Assembly (NCBI GenBank): GCA_002099365.1
Contig: MSED01000001.1
Coordinates: 1,612,001-1,676,000, forward strand
Direction: 5' to 3'
Source of the DNA: Phialophora verrucosa
Lineage: Eukaryota; Ascomycota; Eurotiomycetes; Chaetothyriales; Herpotrichiellaceae
DNA: 64,000 bases
The notes under the pieces were generated by a model that worked only from the letters and a program-made list of their open reading frames with translations, was not told the origin of the DNA and searched no databases. A program made the translations under genes and the position numbers. Below are positions 10,425 to 20,333 of the stretch, in pieces (position 1 is the first letter of the stretch; each line of letters begins with the position of its first letter).

Positions 10425-11517
10425 GATCCAGAACCCTAACCGCCTCTGATGTCTGCCGTAAAACGCTTCCTGATGCTTGTTGCTAGTTGCTGTCGATCAC
10501 AGCTGTAGCACTAGCCTTGAGAGCTTCATATGGAAAAACTACAGTCCGACCAAGAATCCAGCCCAGGGACCATGTAGCTGCAAGGCTGTGATACCACACC
10601 AGGCCCTTCAGAACCCCCCGAATTTTTGGGTGACTAGCATGCGGCAGCAAGTGGAATCTCTGCACGCAGTCCAAGGCCATGGGTTTTAGCACAGATGCGC
10701 TGTGGCATGCGGCATGGGACAGGGAACAACCAGTTCCGTTTTCCATGTTCCTGGTAAGAAAACATTCCACTCTGCCCTGCGGCTATAGTTCCGTTCCTGC
10801 CGCACACGTTATGCCGCTCACATTATTCCGTCGTCTGCTCCTCAGTGCCAGCCACCGGACCAGCCCCGACCCTCACCTGTTTGACGCTTTGAAGTCGAGA
10901 AGAAGCCATGGAGTTTTGCCAAATTCTCGCTCACAAAACCCCAGTGCTCCTCCTCATTTAAGAGAGCAGCATTTGTGTCGCATTCTCCATCTCATATCGC
11001 TCTAGTCGAGAGCAGAAGATATTAAGTGAAGTGAACAAGCCCCAGCAAGCCGGGTAAAGGGTTGCGGCGTTGGCGGCAGCAGAATCTGTTGTCAAGTCGA
11101 TCGACTACTCGGTACACTAATCGACAAGTTCACCGTCGGCCACGTTGGCGGAAATGCACGATGGTCCCGGTGCCAGAGCCCCGGCACGTCTTCCCCACCA
11201 GCTTCTGTGCCTAAGAAACCTGAAGACCCGGCTTACGCTTCCCCCCACGAACCCCAGCAAGCTCCACAAAGCCCCGGATTTGATTTCAGTCCCGATCGAC
11301 TGTTGCGGTATCCCAATGTCTTGGTATAAAAGCCCTGGCCATCCCATCCTGCCAGATTATCGTGCTCCACCATTAAAGAGACGCATAAGCTGCCTGCAGG
11401 GCCCCTTTTCCTCTCCAGGAAAGGAAGAACAACTTGTTATTACGCAGCCTCGGTTTGAATACATCAAACCCATTTCCTGCAAAGGCAAAGTCTTTGTTGT
11501 ACCAACCCGTCGACACT
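10425..11517. other. Shared divergent promoter region, no gene seen
   Basis: This 1.1-kb stretch lies between the start of the SDR-like gene (minus) and the MFS transporter (plus). It should contain both promoters and the transporter leader. No conserved ORF or RNA gene is recognised. Confidence 0.55.
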
Positions 11518-13080
11518 ATGGCCGAGCAGATTACTGAGTCTCCTGATGGGCTGCCTCCTGGGCGGCATTTCCGCCTGACCACCGTGTTGGCTGTGGTGTT
11601 GATGACAACCGGATCTGTCGCGTACTCGTACGCCGGGGGTGTGATTGCAACAACCCTTGGGCAACCATCTTTCTACGCTTACATGGACCTGTACACAATG
11701 GACAACGAAAATGGAGTCATTGGAGCCACCACTTCACTCTTCTACGTCGGAGGCTTCTTTGGAGCTTTCTTCAGCAACTGGATGTCAGACCGCTACGGTC
11801 GCAAGGCAGCCATATATGCTGGCTTGATCATTGTGCTGATTTCGGCGGCGCTGTGTGCGGGTTCCGTCCACATCGCCATGTTTATCGTGTTTCGCACAAC
11901 AAGCGGATTCGGTGCTCTCATGCTATCTATGATTATTCCGCTCTGGATCACTGAATGTGTGCCGCCTGAGGTCCGAGGCGCTTTCGCACAAATGCATGGC
12001 GTGGCGGTCGAAGTGGGTTACATGGTAGCTGGGTATGTCGGCTACGGCTTTTACAAAAACGTCGACGGCGCCAGCAACTCCGCATGGAGAGGCCCCCAAG
12101 CCATTGGCATCGCGTGGTGTCTGCCTGTTCTCGCCGGGCTCTGGTGGCTTCCCGAATCCCCCCGGTTTTTACTCTTCAGGGGTCGGGATGAGGAGGCGTG
12201 GAAGGTGGTCCGCAAGTTCCATTCTTCCCCAACCGACAAGGACCATCATTTCGCCCAGGTGGAGATGTTCCAGATGCAGAAGCAAATCGAGCTCGATCGC
12301 ACCCTATCCGCTTCGTGGTGGGAGATGTTGAAAAGGCCGTCGTACCGAAAGCGAACATTTATGTCCATCTTCCTCATCTTCACGATGCAAGCTACCGGCA
12401 GTCAGGTCGTTGCTATCTACACGACCATCTTTTTTCAAAACCTTGGATTTTCCACCGAGAAGCAGCTCTTGCTCCAGGCCGGGATTTACGTCATGGGGAC
12501 CGCACTTTCGACCTTTGCCATTTTCTATACGGAGAAGTTGAGACGACCGACGTTGGTTGCCGGAGGTCTCATGGCCATCGTGGTTGTCCTTTGCTGTTAC
12601 TCGGGACTCACGGCAACTCTCGACAGCACTGGAAGATCGGGTCAGATCGCCGCCGCCGCCATGGTGTACCTCTTTTTCGCTGCCTACATCGCGTCTGTCG
12701 AAGGGCCTTTCTATTACTATATCTCCGAGATGTTCCCGACCCATCTCCGAAGCAAAGGTATGACTCTGCAAGCGACCACGTTCTGCTGGACCAGCATTCT
12801 TTGGGCCCAATCCGGTCCCACCGCCATTGCCAACATAGGATGGCATTTCTTCCTGATCTTCATCATCTTGACCTCGGGGGGAGCGGCTATCATCTACTTC
12901 ACCTACCCCGATACTCAAGGCAAAACCCTGGAGGAGATCGCAGGCCTCTTTGGAGATGACGACCTTGTCGTTATTTACCAGCGCGATATTCGTCTCGATG
13001 CCCAACATAACAAGGTGTTTGCTGAAGTGCATAACCAAGAAGAGAAAACGAAAATCCTCGAAGCTCAAGTCGAAGTTTGA
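11518..13080 (+). CDS. MFS sugar-type transporter
   Basis: This is an intronless protein of 520 residues. I place the start at the ATG at 11518, since 28 further in-frame upstream codons look like leader and carry no family similarity. About 12 hydrophobic segments are seen. Sugar-porter signatures are present: DRYGRK after TM2, the conserved loop PPEVRGAFAQMHG, WWLPESPRFL before the central cytoplasmic loop, and PDTQGKTLEEIAGLF at the C-terminus. The family imports sugars or related organic solutes by proton symport at the plasma membrane. Its position at the end of the catabolic block suggests it imports a substrate of that block. The specific solute is unknown. Confidence 0.92.
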   Translation: MAEQITESPDGLPPGRHFRLTTVLAVVLMTTGSVAYSYAGGVIATTLGQPSFYAYMDLYTMDNENGVIGATTSLFYVGGFFGAFFSNWMSDRYGRKAAIYAGLIIVLISAALCAGSVHIAMFIVFRTTSGFGALMLSMIIPLWITECVPPEVRGAFAQMHGVAVEVGYMVAGYVGYGFYKNVDGASNSAWRGPQAIGIAWCLPVLAGLWWLPESPRFLLFRGRDEEAWKVVRKFHSSPTDKDHHFAQVEMFQMQKQIELDRTLSASWWEMLKRPSYRKRTFMSIFLIFTMQATGSQVVAIYTTIFFQNLGFSTEKQLLLQAGIYVMGTALSTFAIFYTEKLRRPTLVAGGLMAIVVVLCCYSGLTATLDSTGRSGQIAAAAMVYLFFAAYIASVEGPFYYYISEMFPTHLRSKGMTLQATTFCWTSILWAQSGPTAIANIGWHFFLIFIILTSGGAAIIYFTYPDTQGKTLEEIAGLFGDDDLVVIYQRDIRLDAQHNKVFAEVHNQEEKTKILEAQVEV

Positions 13081-14515
13081 ATGCTTTTTTTGGCGTCGAG
13101 GAACTCAGGATTCACGCTTGGACTATTCTCGTGGCAGCGCTCATGCCATAGGGAAAAGCCAGCGGCCTGAGCACGGCGGCGATGCCAGAAGAAGAAAAAG
13201 GGAGGAAGAAACCGGCCATCAGCGGATCGAGGTCTCACAGAGCTCGTGGTCCCTGTCGTCTTGTAACATGTTAATAGGGCAATATGGAAACCATCTTTAT
13301 CCGTCGAGCACCTCGGTACAGAGAATGACATCCTGTGCCTCCTGGGCCGCAGTGTCATCCCATTGTGAGGCGCGAGACTTTTTCATCCTCCTGCACCAAT
13401 CCTATACAGGGATCCTATATCAAGACCCGCTATAAATTTTTCGAAGCTCTCTATATCCCACATTTTCCTTTCGCTGCAGCTTAGTGTCATGAACTCTGGC
13501 ACCCGCTGGCTCAGACAGCATAAAGGCTAAGAGGTCCAAAAAGCAGGCATGAATTGCCATGATTCTTGGTCGTTTTGAGCAATCCCTAGAGGTTTTGAAC
13601 CTCTTCTTGACACTTGGGTATACTACTCTGAGTTACCGATTTAGAGAACCCGTATCACAGTAGAGCTACGCTTGTCACTCCTATATAACTTATGTTCTCT
13701 TTGTAGCTGACTTATATTATCTACTTAAGGATCTATAAGTAAGGTGTCTAGTCCGCCAAGAAGACCGGATGCGCACGCTGGCAATACCACGAACTCGGTT
13801 TGTACAAACAGGGATGTGCCTGCTTTGGAGCCTCAGGCCAGAGACACGGTTCGTGCAGGACATTAGTCGCCGGCCCGCTAAAGCGCTCAGGGAAGTCAGC
13901 ACTCAGTCCGTTCGGTGGAAAGCCAGTAGGTTACGTCGCCGCAAAGATCCTTGTTCGATGTAAGGCTTAGCAAGACGGAGAAGCCACTACTCCTTCATAT
14001 AGTCAAGTTGTTGAGCAGTTCAGCGGAACTGGCGAGAAGGTTGGTGACAGTGTTCAAGACTTAGACTTGCAGGTAGCGGTCGGAATAGCCACTCACAGGG
14101 GATCGTAGAAATGTGTAATGGCAGCTGAGCAGTTCAGATGTGCGAATTGTGTCAATATTTCTCGGCGAATGCCAGCAAAAGTCCCGGACTAGCAACGAGT
14201 GCAATGCACCGACTCATGCGTGTGACACAAAGAAAACCTTCCTTGATCAGGACTAAACCGTATCTAGTTCATGCATGTCGACCAGAAGCCTAGGACAAGC
14301 TATCACAGCATTCAGAAAGACGGTGCAGGATAGCGGATGTGCGTTGGTGGCCTGATATGCATTTGGGGACCCCCGTTTCTCGCTAGACTTTAGTAGCCGC
14401 CGTGGCCTCCGCCTCGAACCCCGCCAGCTGCCTGTCTTCAACAATAACCATCTACCTCTAGACAAGAGGTTCAATCAGTACCGTTATCAAATCAGCATTT
14501 TGTTATCAAGACAAG
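13081..14515. other. Gene-poor intergenic region
   Basis: 1.4 kb with no supported gene. A short ORF at 13717-13902 has two similar CTNRV segments on the minus strand but no other sign of coding. Confidence 0.55.
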
Positions 14516-15514
14516 ATGAGCACAACAAAGGCCTCGCTAGGTATCCTGCCAGCAGAGATCCTCGCTCGCATTCTTACGCCACTGCTCCAGCATACAACCG
14601 AGCAGGTTGACAATTGGAATGAGTCCGTCAAATTCGAACAAGACAGAGCGTTTGCTCAAATCATGGGACCGGCTCCACCAAAAGAAGAAAGTCTTCAGCC
14701 ACAAGTATTACGCGTTTGCAAGCGATTCAACGCAGTCGGCACCAAACTCCTTTATGCGAACAATCTTGTCTTTCCGGTGTATGCATCCTCCTATTGGGCC
14801 GATGAGGGATACGCCGAAAGCCAACGAGAGTTTCTGAAGAAGCTCACACAAGGGCCTCGAGATGAGCGTCACTGCCTGAAAGGGCTCTATATCATAATCT
14901 ACACCCCAGACTTCTACACGACCGGTAGCCGAGACGCGGACGGCGATTGGCTAGATGAGCTATTTGCCGGTCTGGCACTTCATCAGCCATGTTGGGACGA
15001 ACTCGATATCTTCTTGCTCGATCTTACTGCGCGCGCCGCATATAACACAGATATCAAGCTCACAAAGAGACTGACGTACGGCTTGGGGAGACTTCACGCC
15101 AAGAGCATTCCCGGTGTAAGCGATGATGAGATGAAGTGGTGCATGGAGCAGCCAGGACATAAATATCCTCTGCGCCTCTTACATGACTACCTGGACGAGT
15201 ATTTCGAGGTGTGGAAACTAGACAATGTGGAGGCAGCCCAGATTCCTCTTCGGAGGGGCGAAATCATGCATCGGAGCCTACAGGCTGCTAAATCATTTGA
15301 TGAGGACGGATTCTTTGGAGTAATGGAGGAAGCCATCGAGCACGTGAATGCGACTCTTCGTCAAGGCCTGAACCATGGCCCTTGGTCGCACGACAAGATT
15401 GAGAAGGCGCTGGAAGTGTGTCAGGATGACGGTAGCCGCTTGTTGAGTGCGAGAGATAAAAAGTGGCGCGCAGCCTACCGACCCAGCCTCAGCCAGGGCT
15501 GGAGGCGAAGATGA
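14516..15514 (+). CDS. F-box-like hypothetical protein
   Basis: This is an intronless protein of 332 residues. The N-terminus (LGILPAEILARILTPLLQ, about residues 8-25) resembles the F-box LPxEIL core. It is followed after a charged loop by LRVCKRFNAVGTKLLYANNLVFP, a segment common in fungal F-box-type proteins. F-box proteins recruit substrates to SCF ubiquitin ligases. The rest shows no recognisable domain or leucine-rich repeats. Because the F-box is weak, function is inference. The gene stands alone in a decayed region and may be lineage-specific. Confidence 0.6.
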   Translation: MSTTKASLGILPAEILARILTPLLQHTTEQVDNWNESVKFEQDRAFAQIMGPAPPKEESLQPQVLRVCKRFNAVGTKLLYANNLVFPVYASSYWADEGYAESQREFLKKLTQGPRDERHCLKGLYIIIYTPDFYTTGSRDADGDWLDELFAGLALHQPCWDELDIFLLDLTARAAYNTDIKLTKRLTYGLGRLHAKSIPGVSDDEMKWCMEQPGHKYPLRLLHDYLDEYFEVWKLDNVEAAQIPLRRGEIMHRSLQAAKSFDEDGFFGVMEEAIEHVNATLRQGLNHGPWSHDKIEKALEVCQDDGSRLLSARDKKWRAAYRPSLSQGWRRR

Positions 15515-16709
15515 CGGGCTTCCAAGAGCATAGCCAGTATCAGCTTACAGGAATAAAGGTAGCTGGTGACAAGGAAAAGACGAGTAATGTTTGTCTTCCG
15601 ACCACTTCCATATTTGGCTGGCGTTCATTGCCCTGCATACGCGCAAGGAATAGGTCGAGTGTAGAGGTGCCGCTCCTGGAATTCGATTTGTCACACCCAG
15701 GAGCTTAGAATCAACTCCCGCGTATATCTCTGCAGGTTCCGGGGAGCAGTGACTGCCCCAGGAACCGCTCATCCCACGCACCCTTGTCCGGTTAGCCTAC
15801 TAAGGTCCGTATGACCTGATCACAGATCAGGCCATGACATAGTGATAGATTGAGGGGTAAGAGCCATAAGTATAGGTGAGGATAAAGTGATAGAATATAC
15901 ATAGCGTGGAGACCACCATCCGAAGAACACCTTGCCCATATCAAGGTGATAATAGAGGAGATACGACTCTAGCACGAAGAACTTGGAGGGAACGATTACG
16001 TCCCCGCCTTTCGTAGGGGCCCCCAGTTTCGGAATCCCATAGGTAGCCATGCAATGTGCCCATCTTTAAAGAGATATTTACAAGCATAGAGGAGGAGGAG
16101 AGGAGGAGAGGAGGAGAGGAGGAGAGGAGGAGAGGAGGAGAGAGGAGAGAGGAGAGGAGGAGAGGAGAGGAGAGAGGAGAGAGAGGAGAGGAGGAGAGGA
16201 GGAGAGGAGGAGAGGAGGAGAGGAGGAGAGGAGGAGAGGAGGAGGAAGATAGGGTAGGGCAGTTAATGATATTAACTATATGCTCCTTGCATCTATCTTT
16301 CTATCGTTCGAAGGTAGAGAGTTGTCGATGGCTCGTCGCCAGTCCGCCTGTAAGCCGATGCTAGTTTGACCAGTCCTGGCGAGGAACTGTAAAAGGAATT
16401 CTGTTGGTTTAATATATATATATCGATATTAATAAAATGGAAAGGTCAGGCTACTTACGTCTAGAAGGTAGTTTTCGTGATTATGAGAATAGGTGAATCG
16501 CATAAGTTAGGCGATGTACGTAGGTTTACGGTGGTCTCCAATGGGAGCTTGTCTACTGCCGCAGAATAAGTTTACTTCCTTGTTCTTATCATAGTAGCGA
16601 CACTGAACCTAGACGAGATCCCTGTGGTCTATCACTGACTGAATACTGTGAACAGTGTGCAGAGTCAACGCACAACGTCGATCGAACCACCTTTCGCCCA
16701 CGCATCCCA
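15515..16709. other. Intergenic region containing a long homopurine repeat
   Basis: Apart from the GGA/GA repeat at 16088-16249 and a short (TA)n run near 16410-16425, I see nothing functional. The ORFs here are low-complexity artefacts. Confidence 0.6.
16088..16249 (+). repeat. Homopurine GGAGGAGA-type tandem repeat
   Basis: About 162 bases on the plus strand contain only G and A, largely with an 8-base period built from GGA and GA units. It is a minisatellite-like tract. Homopurine mirror repeats can form triplex DNA, and length may be unstable between isolates or assemblies. Confidence 0.95.
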
Positions 16710-17670
16710 TCAATCCGTGAATAATGTTTCCGCCACCTCAGCCTCGACCCACTCCCTGATTTTGCCGTTGGCCTGCTTCTCGGTCGTCTTTTTGAACCGG
16801 ATCGCGGCGGCATACACCTGCTTGTCATCGCCCCGAGCGTCCAGCGTCTGTCTCTTGATCTCTTCGTTGACGCTGACCTTGTAGGTGCCAAAAAGCTGCT
16901 TTTCTTGCCGTGGCCACGCAGATACATGTTGACTTCGCGGCTGAGTTCAACCATGGTCTCGGACAACAGGAACCCCAATTCGGCCGGAGCGTCCCTGCGG
17001 TTGAGGAAGAAGGAGTTGCTCGCGGCGTCGAAGGTCGCCTCGAAGGTGGTCGACCAGTCGGTGTCCTTATGGAGGTACAGCCAGTAGAAGAGGCGCTTGC
17101 TCGGCCAGTTGGGATCGAGTTCCGTGTCGCGAGCTGGCCGCGGCGAATCGGTCAGCCAGGTTGGTGGACAACCGGTAGACAGCATCGCCTCCAGCAGAGA
17201 ATCCCAAAAGGTAGATCTGGTTCGAGTCGACAAACGAGGTGGCCTTTGAGCTTGTAGTGTATGAAGGGTTCTTGGAAGCGTCCTCCGAGGTGAAAGGAGT
17301 TTTCAGGAGCATGCGCATGATGAGCTTCTCAATCAGGACTTGAGCAGGTGGAGTAAAGTGCATGTCCCAGGTGTTGCCGTTGTATTTCCCACTGCCGGTT
17401 TTGTTGGCGAAACGGAGAGCCACGTAGATGGCGCCGAGCTGGGCAGGATTCTTGACCCTGCCGTTGTCGTCCGTCTCAGGCATCCTTTCCGCTCGAGACT
17501 GGATACTGGACGCGTGGTAGGTGCTCCAATAGTACCAATCGTCGTTGTTTACATAGTCTTCGGTCTGGCCTCCCCCATGCAACCCAATGTACAAGGCGAA
17601 GCCTGCGTCGGGCTGAGAGCCAAAGACGCTCAGGGTGAACTTGAGAATGTAGTCTTTGTACTCCAGCTCG
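16710..17670 (-). pseudogene. Broken alpha/beta-hydrolase (PHB-depolymerase-like esterase)
   Basis: On the minus strand, in-frame coding starts just after a TGA near 17672 without an ATG. It carries ALYIGLHGGG (oxyanion-hole-like) and the nucleophile elbow LLGFSAGGDAVYR, and continues to NLADRFAAA near 17150. The similarity then jumps to another frame (ARDTELDPNWPSKRLFYWLYL and on), as if about 100 or more residues with the remaining catalytic residues were deleted. A further frame change occurs near 16885-16900, at an A-rich run. The last frame ends in VAETLFTD and a TGA at 16710-16712. The missing start, internal loss and frameshift make it a pseudogene. The assignment to polyhydroxybutyrate-depolymerase-like esterases is from memory of the family pattern and is moderate. 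Confidence 0.6.
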
Positions 17671-18855
17671 TATCAAGTCATTGCTCGAACAATATTCTGG
17701 CCCATGTTATTCCTAGCAACTATAACTTCATCGCTGTGTTTCCATGTGGGAGCGTCCTTGTCCACGTTGAGAAACGCTCTGGATTCAATGGGCGCCATTG
17801 CTACGGATCTGGGGCGAGGTGTTTAGAGGCAAGAGAACTCGTAATGAAGACGCAGACCTATGGACGGTACTAGAAGATGGCAAGGGCCGTGGGCAAGGGC
17901 GAAAGCTTCACCTAATTAGAGCTGTTTATATATGCATTCGCATTGCCCTCCATCACTTTTCCTTAAGCCGCAGTCCACGAGAGAAGGCCATCTCAGGCAG
18001 ACACTCATGATAGTGTAGACTTCAGTTTCAGCGAACGCCACTAGCGCTTGCACAGTTCATTCTTCCTGTGTAGAAGGGTGGACCACGACTTTCAATCTTG
18101 ATGCAATTGGCTGGTGTAAGTGGCTGTGGATGAGGGCTGAAGTACAGAGAGCGTACGTGCATGAAGCAGCGGCATCCGTGCAGCGAGCTCGGCTGTGTCA
18201 TTCTGCTCCAGAAAAAGAACTCTGGGTCGTTTGAGGAGCCCCCCAATGAAGGTTCTGGGGACTTAACACGATAGACCAAAAGTCCTGTGGGTGGGAATCT
18301 GAAGGAGGGTTAGCAGCTGCCTGAGTAGGCTGAGTAGCTGAGGCTGAGGTCGAGGCGAAATTGAGTATTAAAGCGGCAGGCCACGGTCCCCAATAGGTGC
18401 GCGGACCAGGCGTTCTATGCCGCTGAATACCGTTATCTCGTCGGTCGGGCACCCCAGGACCAGAGGAGCACCCAGGGACTATGGATTCCACGCTGACTAT
18501 ACATGTGTGCCCAAACTAGCCGCCGTACAATCGCCTCCCTTCCCAATAGCATCTCGTGCTCCTACAGCACTTCGATACGTAGCAACAGTCGCTGGACGAT
18601 TGCTGGAGAAGAAGCTACGAACACGGCCAATTGAGACCAGGCTTACACTTCTGATCTCGATCGCTACCTGATCTGCGCCTCGACAATTTTCGGCAGTGTC
18701 TCTCTCTAGACCACTTTTGTCTTGCATTTACCACTTCTACTGATTGGTATGCGCGTACCTTATAATCTGAAAGCGAATTGGACGCATCAATGACGCCTCC
18801 ATAACAGGCGACCCTCCGAGCGCTTAGTTGTGCTTTCATCTGCAGGCTCTCCCTG
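17671..18855. other. Intergenic region between two pseudogenes, nothing seen
   Basis: 1.2 kb of probably decayed DNA with only short ORFs and no recognised gene. Confidence 0.55.
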
Positions 18856-20243
18856 ATGGATCATTTCCCGAAGCCACATAAATCAGGTTCGGGTGTCCAT
18901 GGGCCGGTGTTCCCTTTACGATGCGATCCAAATAGCTACGAAGATGGCCCGCTCGAGACATATCCCGAACTATTGGGACCTTGATATGAAGTTCGCCAAT
19001 ATCTTGTCTCTGCCGGGGGGCTCGAGACCCAGTATGAGACAGAGCACGACGCTTCTCCAGGAATGGCTGTTTTGGTTTTCTCTCCATGACTCATTCGATA
19101 TATGGGTCGGAATTCAATGGGTGCGAATACAACAAGGTTCTCGGTGACGCCAGCGTGTTGAGTCTCGAGAAGCTCCCGCATCACTTCAACACCTGGTTTG
19201 CTTTAGAGGGAAAGAGAACGAGAGTGGAGCGCAAGCTGCACTTTCATGAACTCGAGCGGCACATGATGCGTGCTTTGCGCTTCCTCACGAATAACTTCAC
19301 CGCGAATTCCCACGGGAGCCCCAACCCCTCCGGAGCACTCGGCAACGTCGTGTCTGAGGACTCCCGGATAGCCGTGGACGACAATCTCGACATTCTTCTT
19401 CTTGTCCTCCAAGAGACGATGGAGTTCGTCAACAAGACGGTCTACTTCCGCGAGAGAAGAGACCGGGGTGGCTCTGATTCCTACGTCGTCTCTTTGTCCA
19501 CGCACAAGTTAATGGAGGGTCTCAATTGGTGTCCGAGCGAGCTGAACCTGATGGGCCTCACGTTTGACAACAGCTCTTTCTGCTTTACTAGTCAGGTTAT
19601 GCGTTAGAGCGCTGAGGTTGCGCACTCTCAGTGCAGCGCGAGTAAGTGTCATGCCTTTGAACTTGAAGTTTCGACTTATCGCACTGCACACACCGCCACT
19701 TGCAATGGATGTAGTAACATTCACGTCGATTCAGCCGAGTTGGAGAGGGCTCTGACAGAACCTGGTCATACCGCAGTCCCTCGTGTCAATATATCCATCA
19801 CAGCACAGGACGAGGTTGAGGTACATTTCGTCAACGACGGAGATTATGTTGCGATATCTCACGTCTGGTCCAACGGCTTGGGTCATCCTCCCAGCGTGAA
19901 CGCATTGCCCGAATGCCAGGTCAGACGACTTCGCCAACTTGTCCTCCTGGCAGGGTTAGAGGCTCCCGTTCTCTGGATTGATGCACTATGCGCCCCAGCG
20001 AATCCTGGACCTGGAAAGCGGAATGCCCTTGCTAGGATGGCCGATGTATACCGCAAAGCCACGAATGTCTTGGTCCTCGACTCAGACCTCTTGTCGATCC
20101 CGTCGAACTGCTCTAACGAAGTGTTTCTATTGCGGGTAGCACTCTACAAATGGACCAGGCGGCTTTGGACGCTCGAGGCAGGCGTGGGTGCTCGGTCGAA
20201 ACTCTTGTTCCTTCTATGCGGAAACCACCCCAAAAAATCTTGA
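18856..20243 (+). pseudogene. Degenerate HET-domain (heterokaryon-incompatibility type) gene
   Basis: The reading begins at the ATG at 18856 with MDHFPKP, followed by SYEDGPLETYPELLGP, and meets a TGA at 18982-18984. Similarity continues in the next frame (TLLQEWLFWF, up to about 19085), then in a third frame from about 19095. That frame runs to a TAG at 19605-19607 and continues directly after it (AEVAHSQCSASKC, then STYRTAHTATCNGC). The HET domain core is clear: YVAISHVWSNG, VLWIDALCAP, RMADVYRKATNVLVLD and WTRRLWTLEAG. The frame ends at 20243, far short of usual HET protein lengths, so the C-terminus is missing. HET proteins trigger cell death upon fusion of incompatible hyphae. Two frame changes, one nonsense codon and a lost end indicate a dead allele or relic. 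The TAG could stem from a C-to-T change in CAG. Confidence 0.8.
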
Positions 20244-20333
20244 AAGCCCAAATGGGTAGTTTAGTATTGGTTGCTGCTCTCCAGGTGCTCTTTTGTGCTA
20301 ATCTTAATTCCTTCGTAGCTACGACAATATCCT

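Noticed and set aside
12198..13068. Long ORFs of about 250 codons on both strands inside the MFS transporter
   Set aside because: They are shadows of the conserved transporter frame and have no domain of their own.
13717..13902. ORF with two CTNRV segments
   Set aside because: Only one short similarity within itself; no start context or homology recognised.
16056..16364. Arg/Glu repeat ORF
   Set aside because: Translation of the homopurine repeat; not a real protein.
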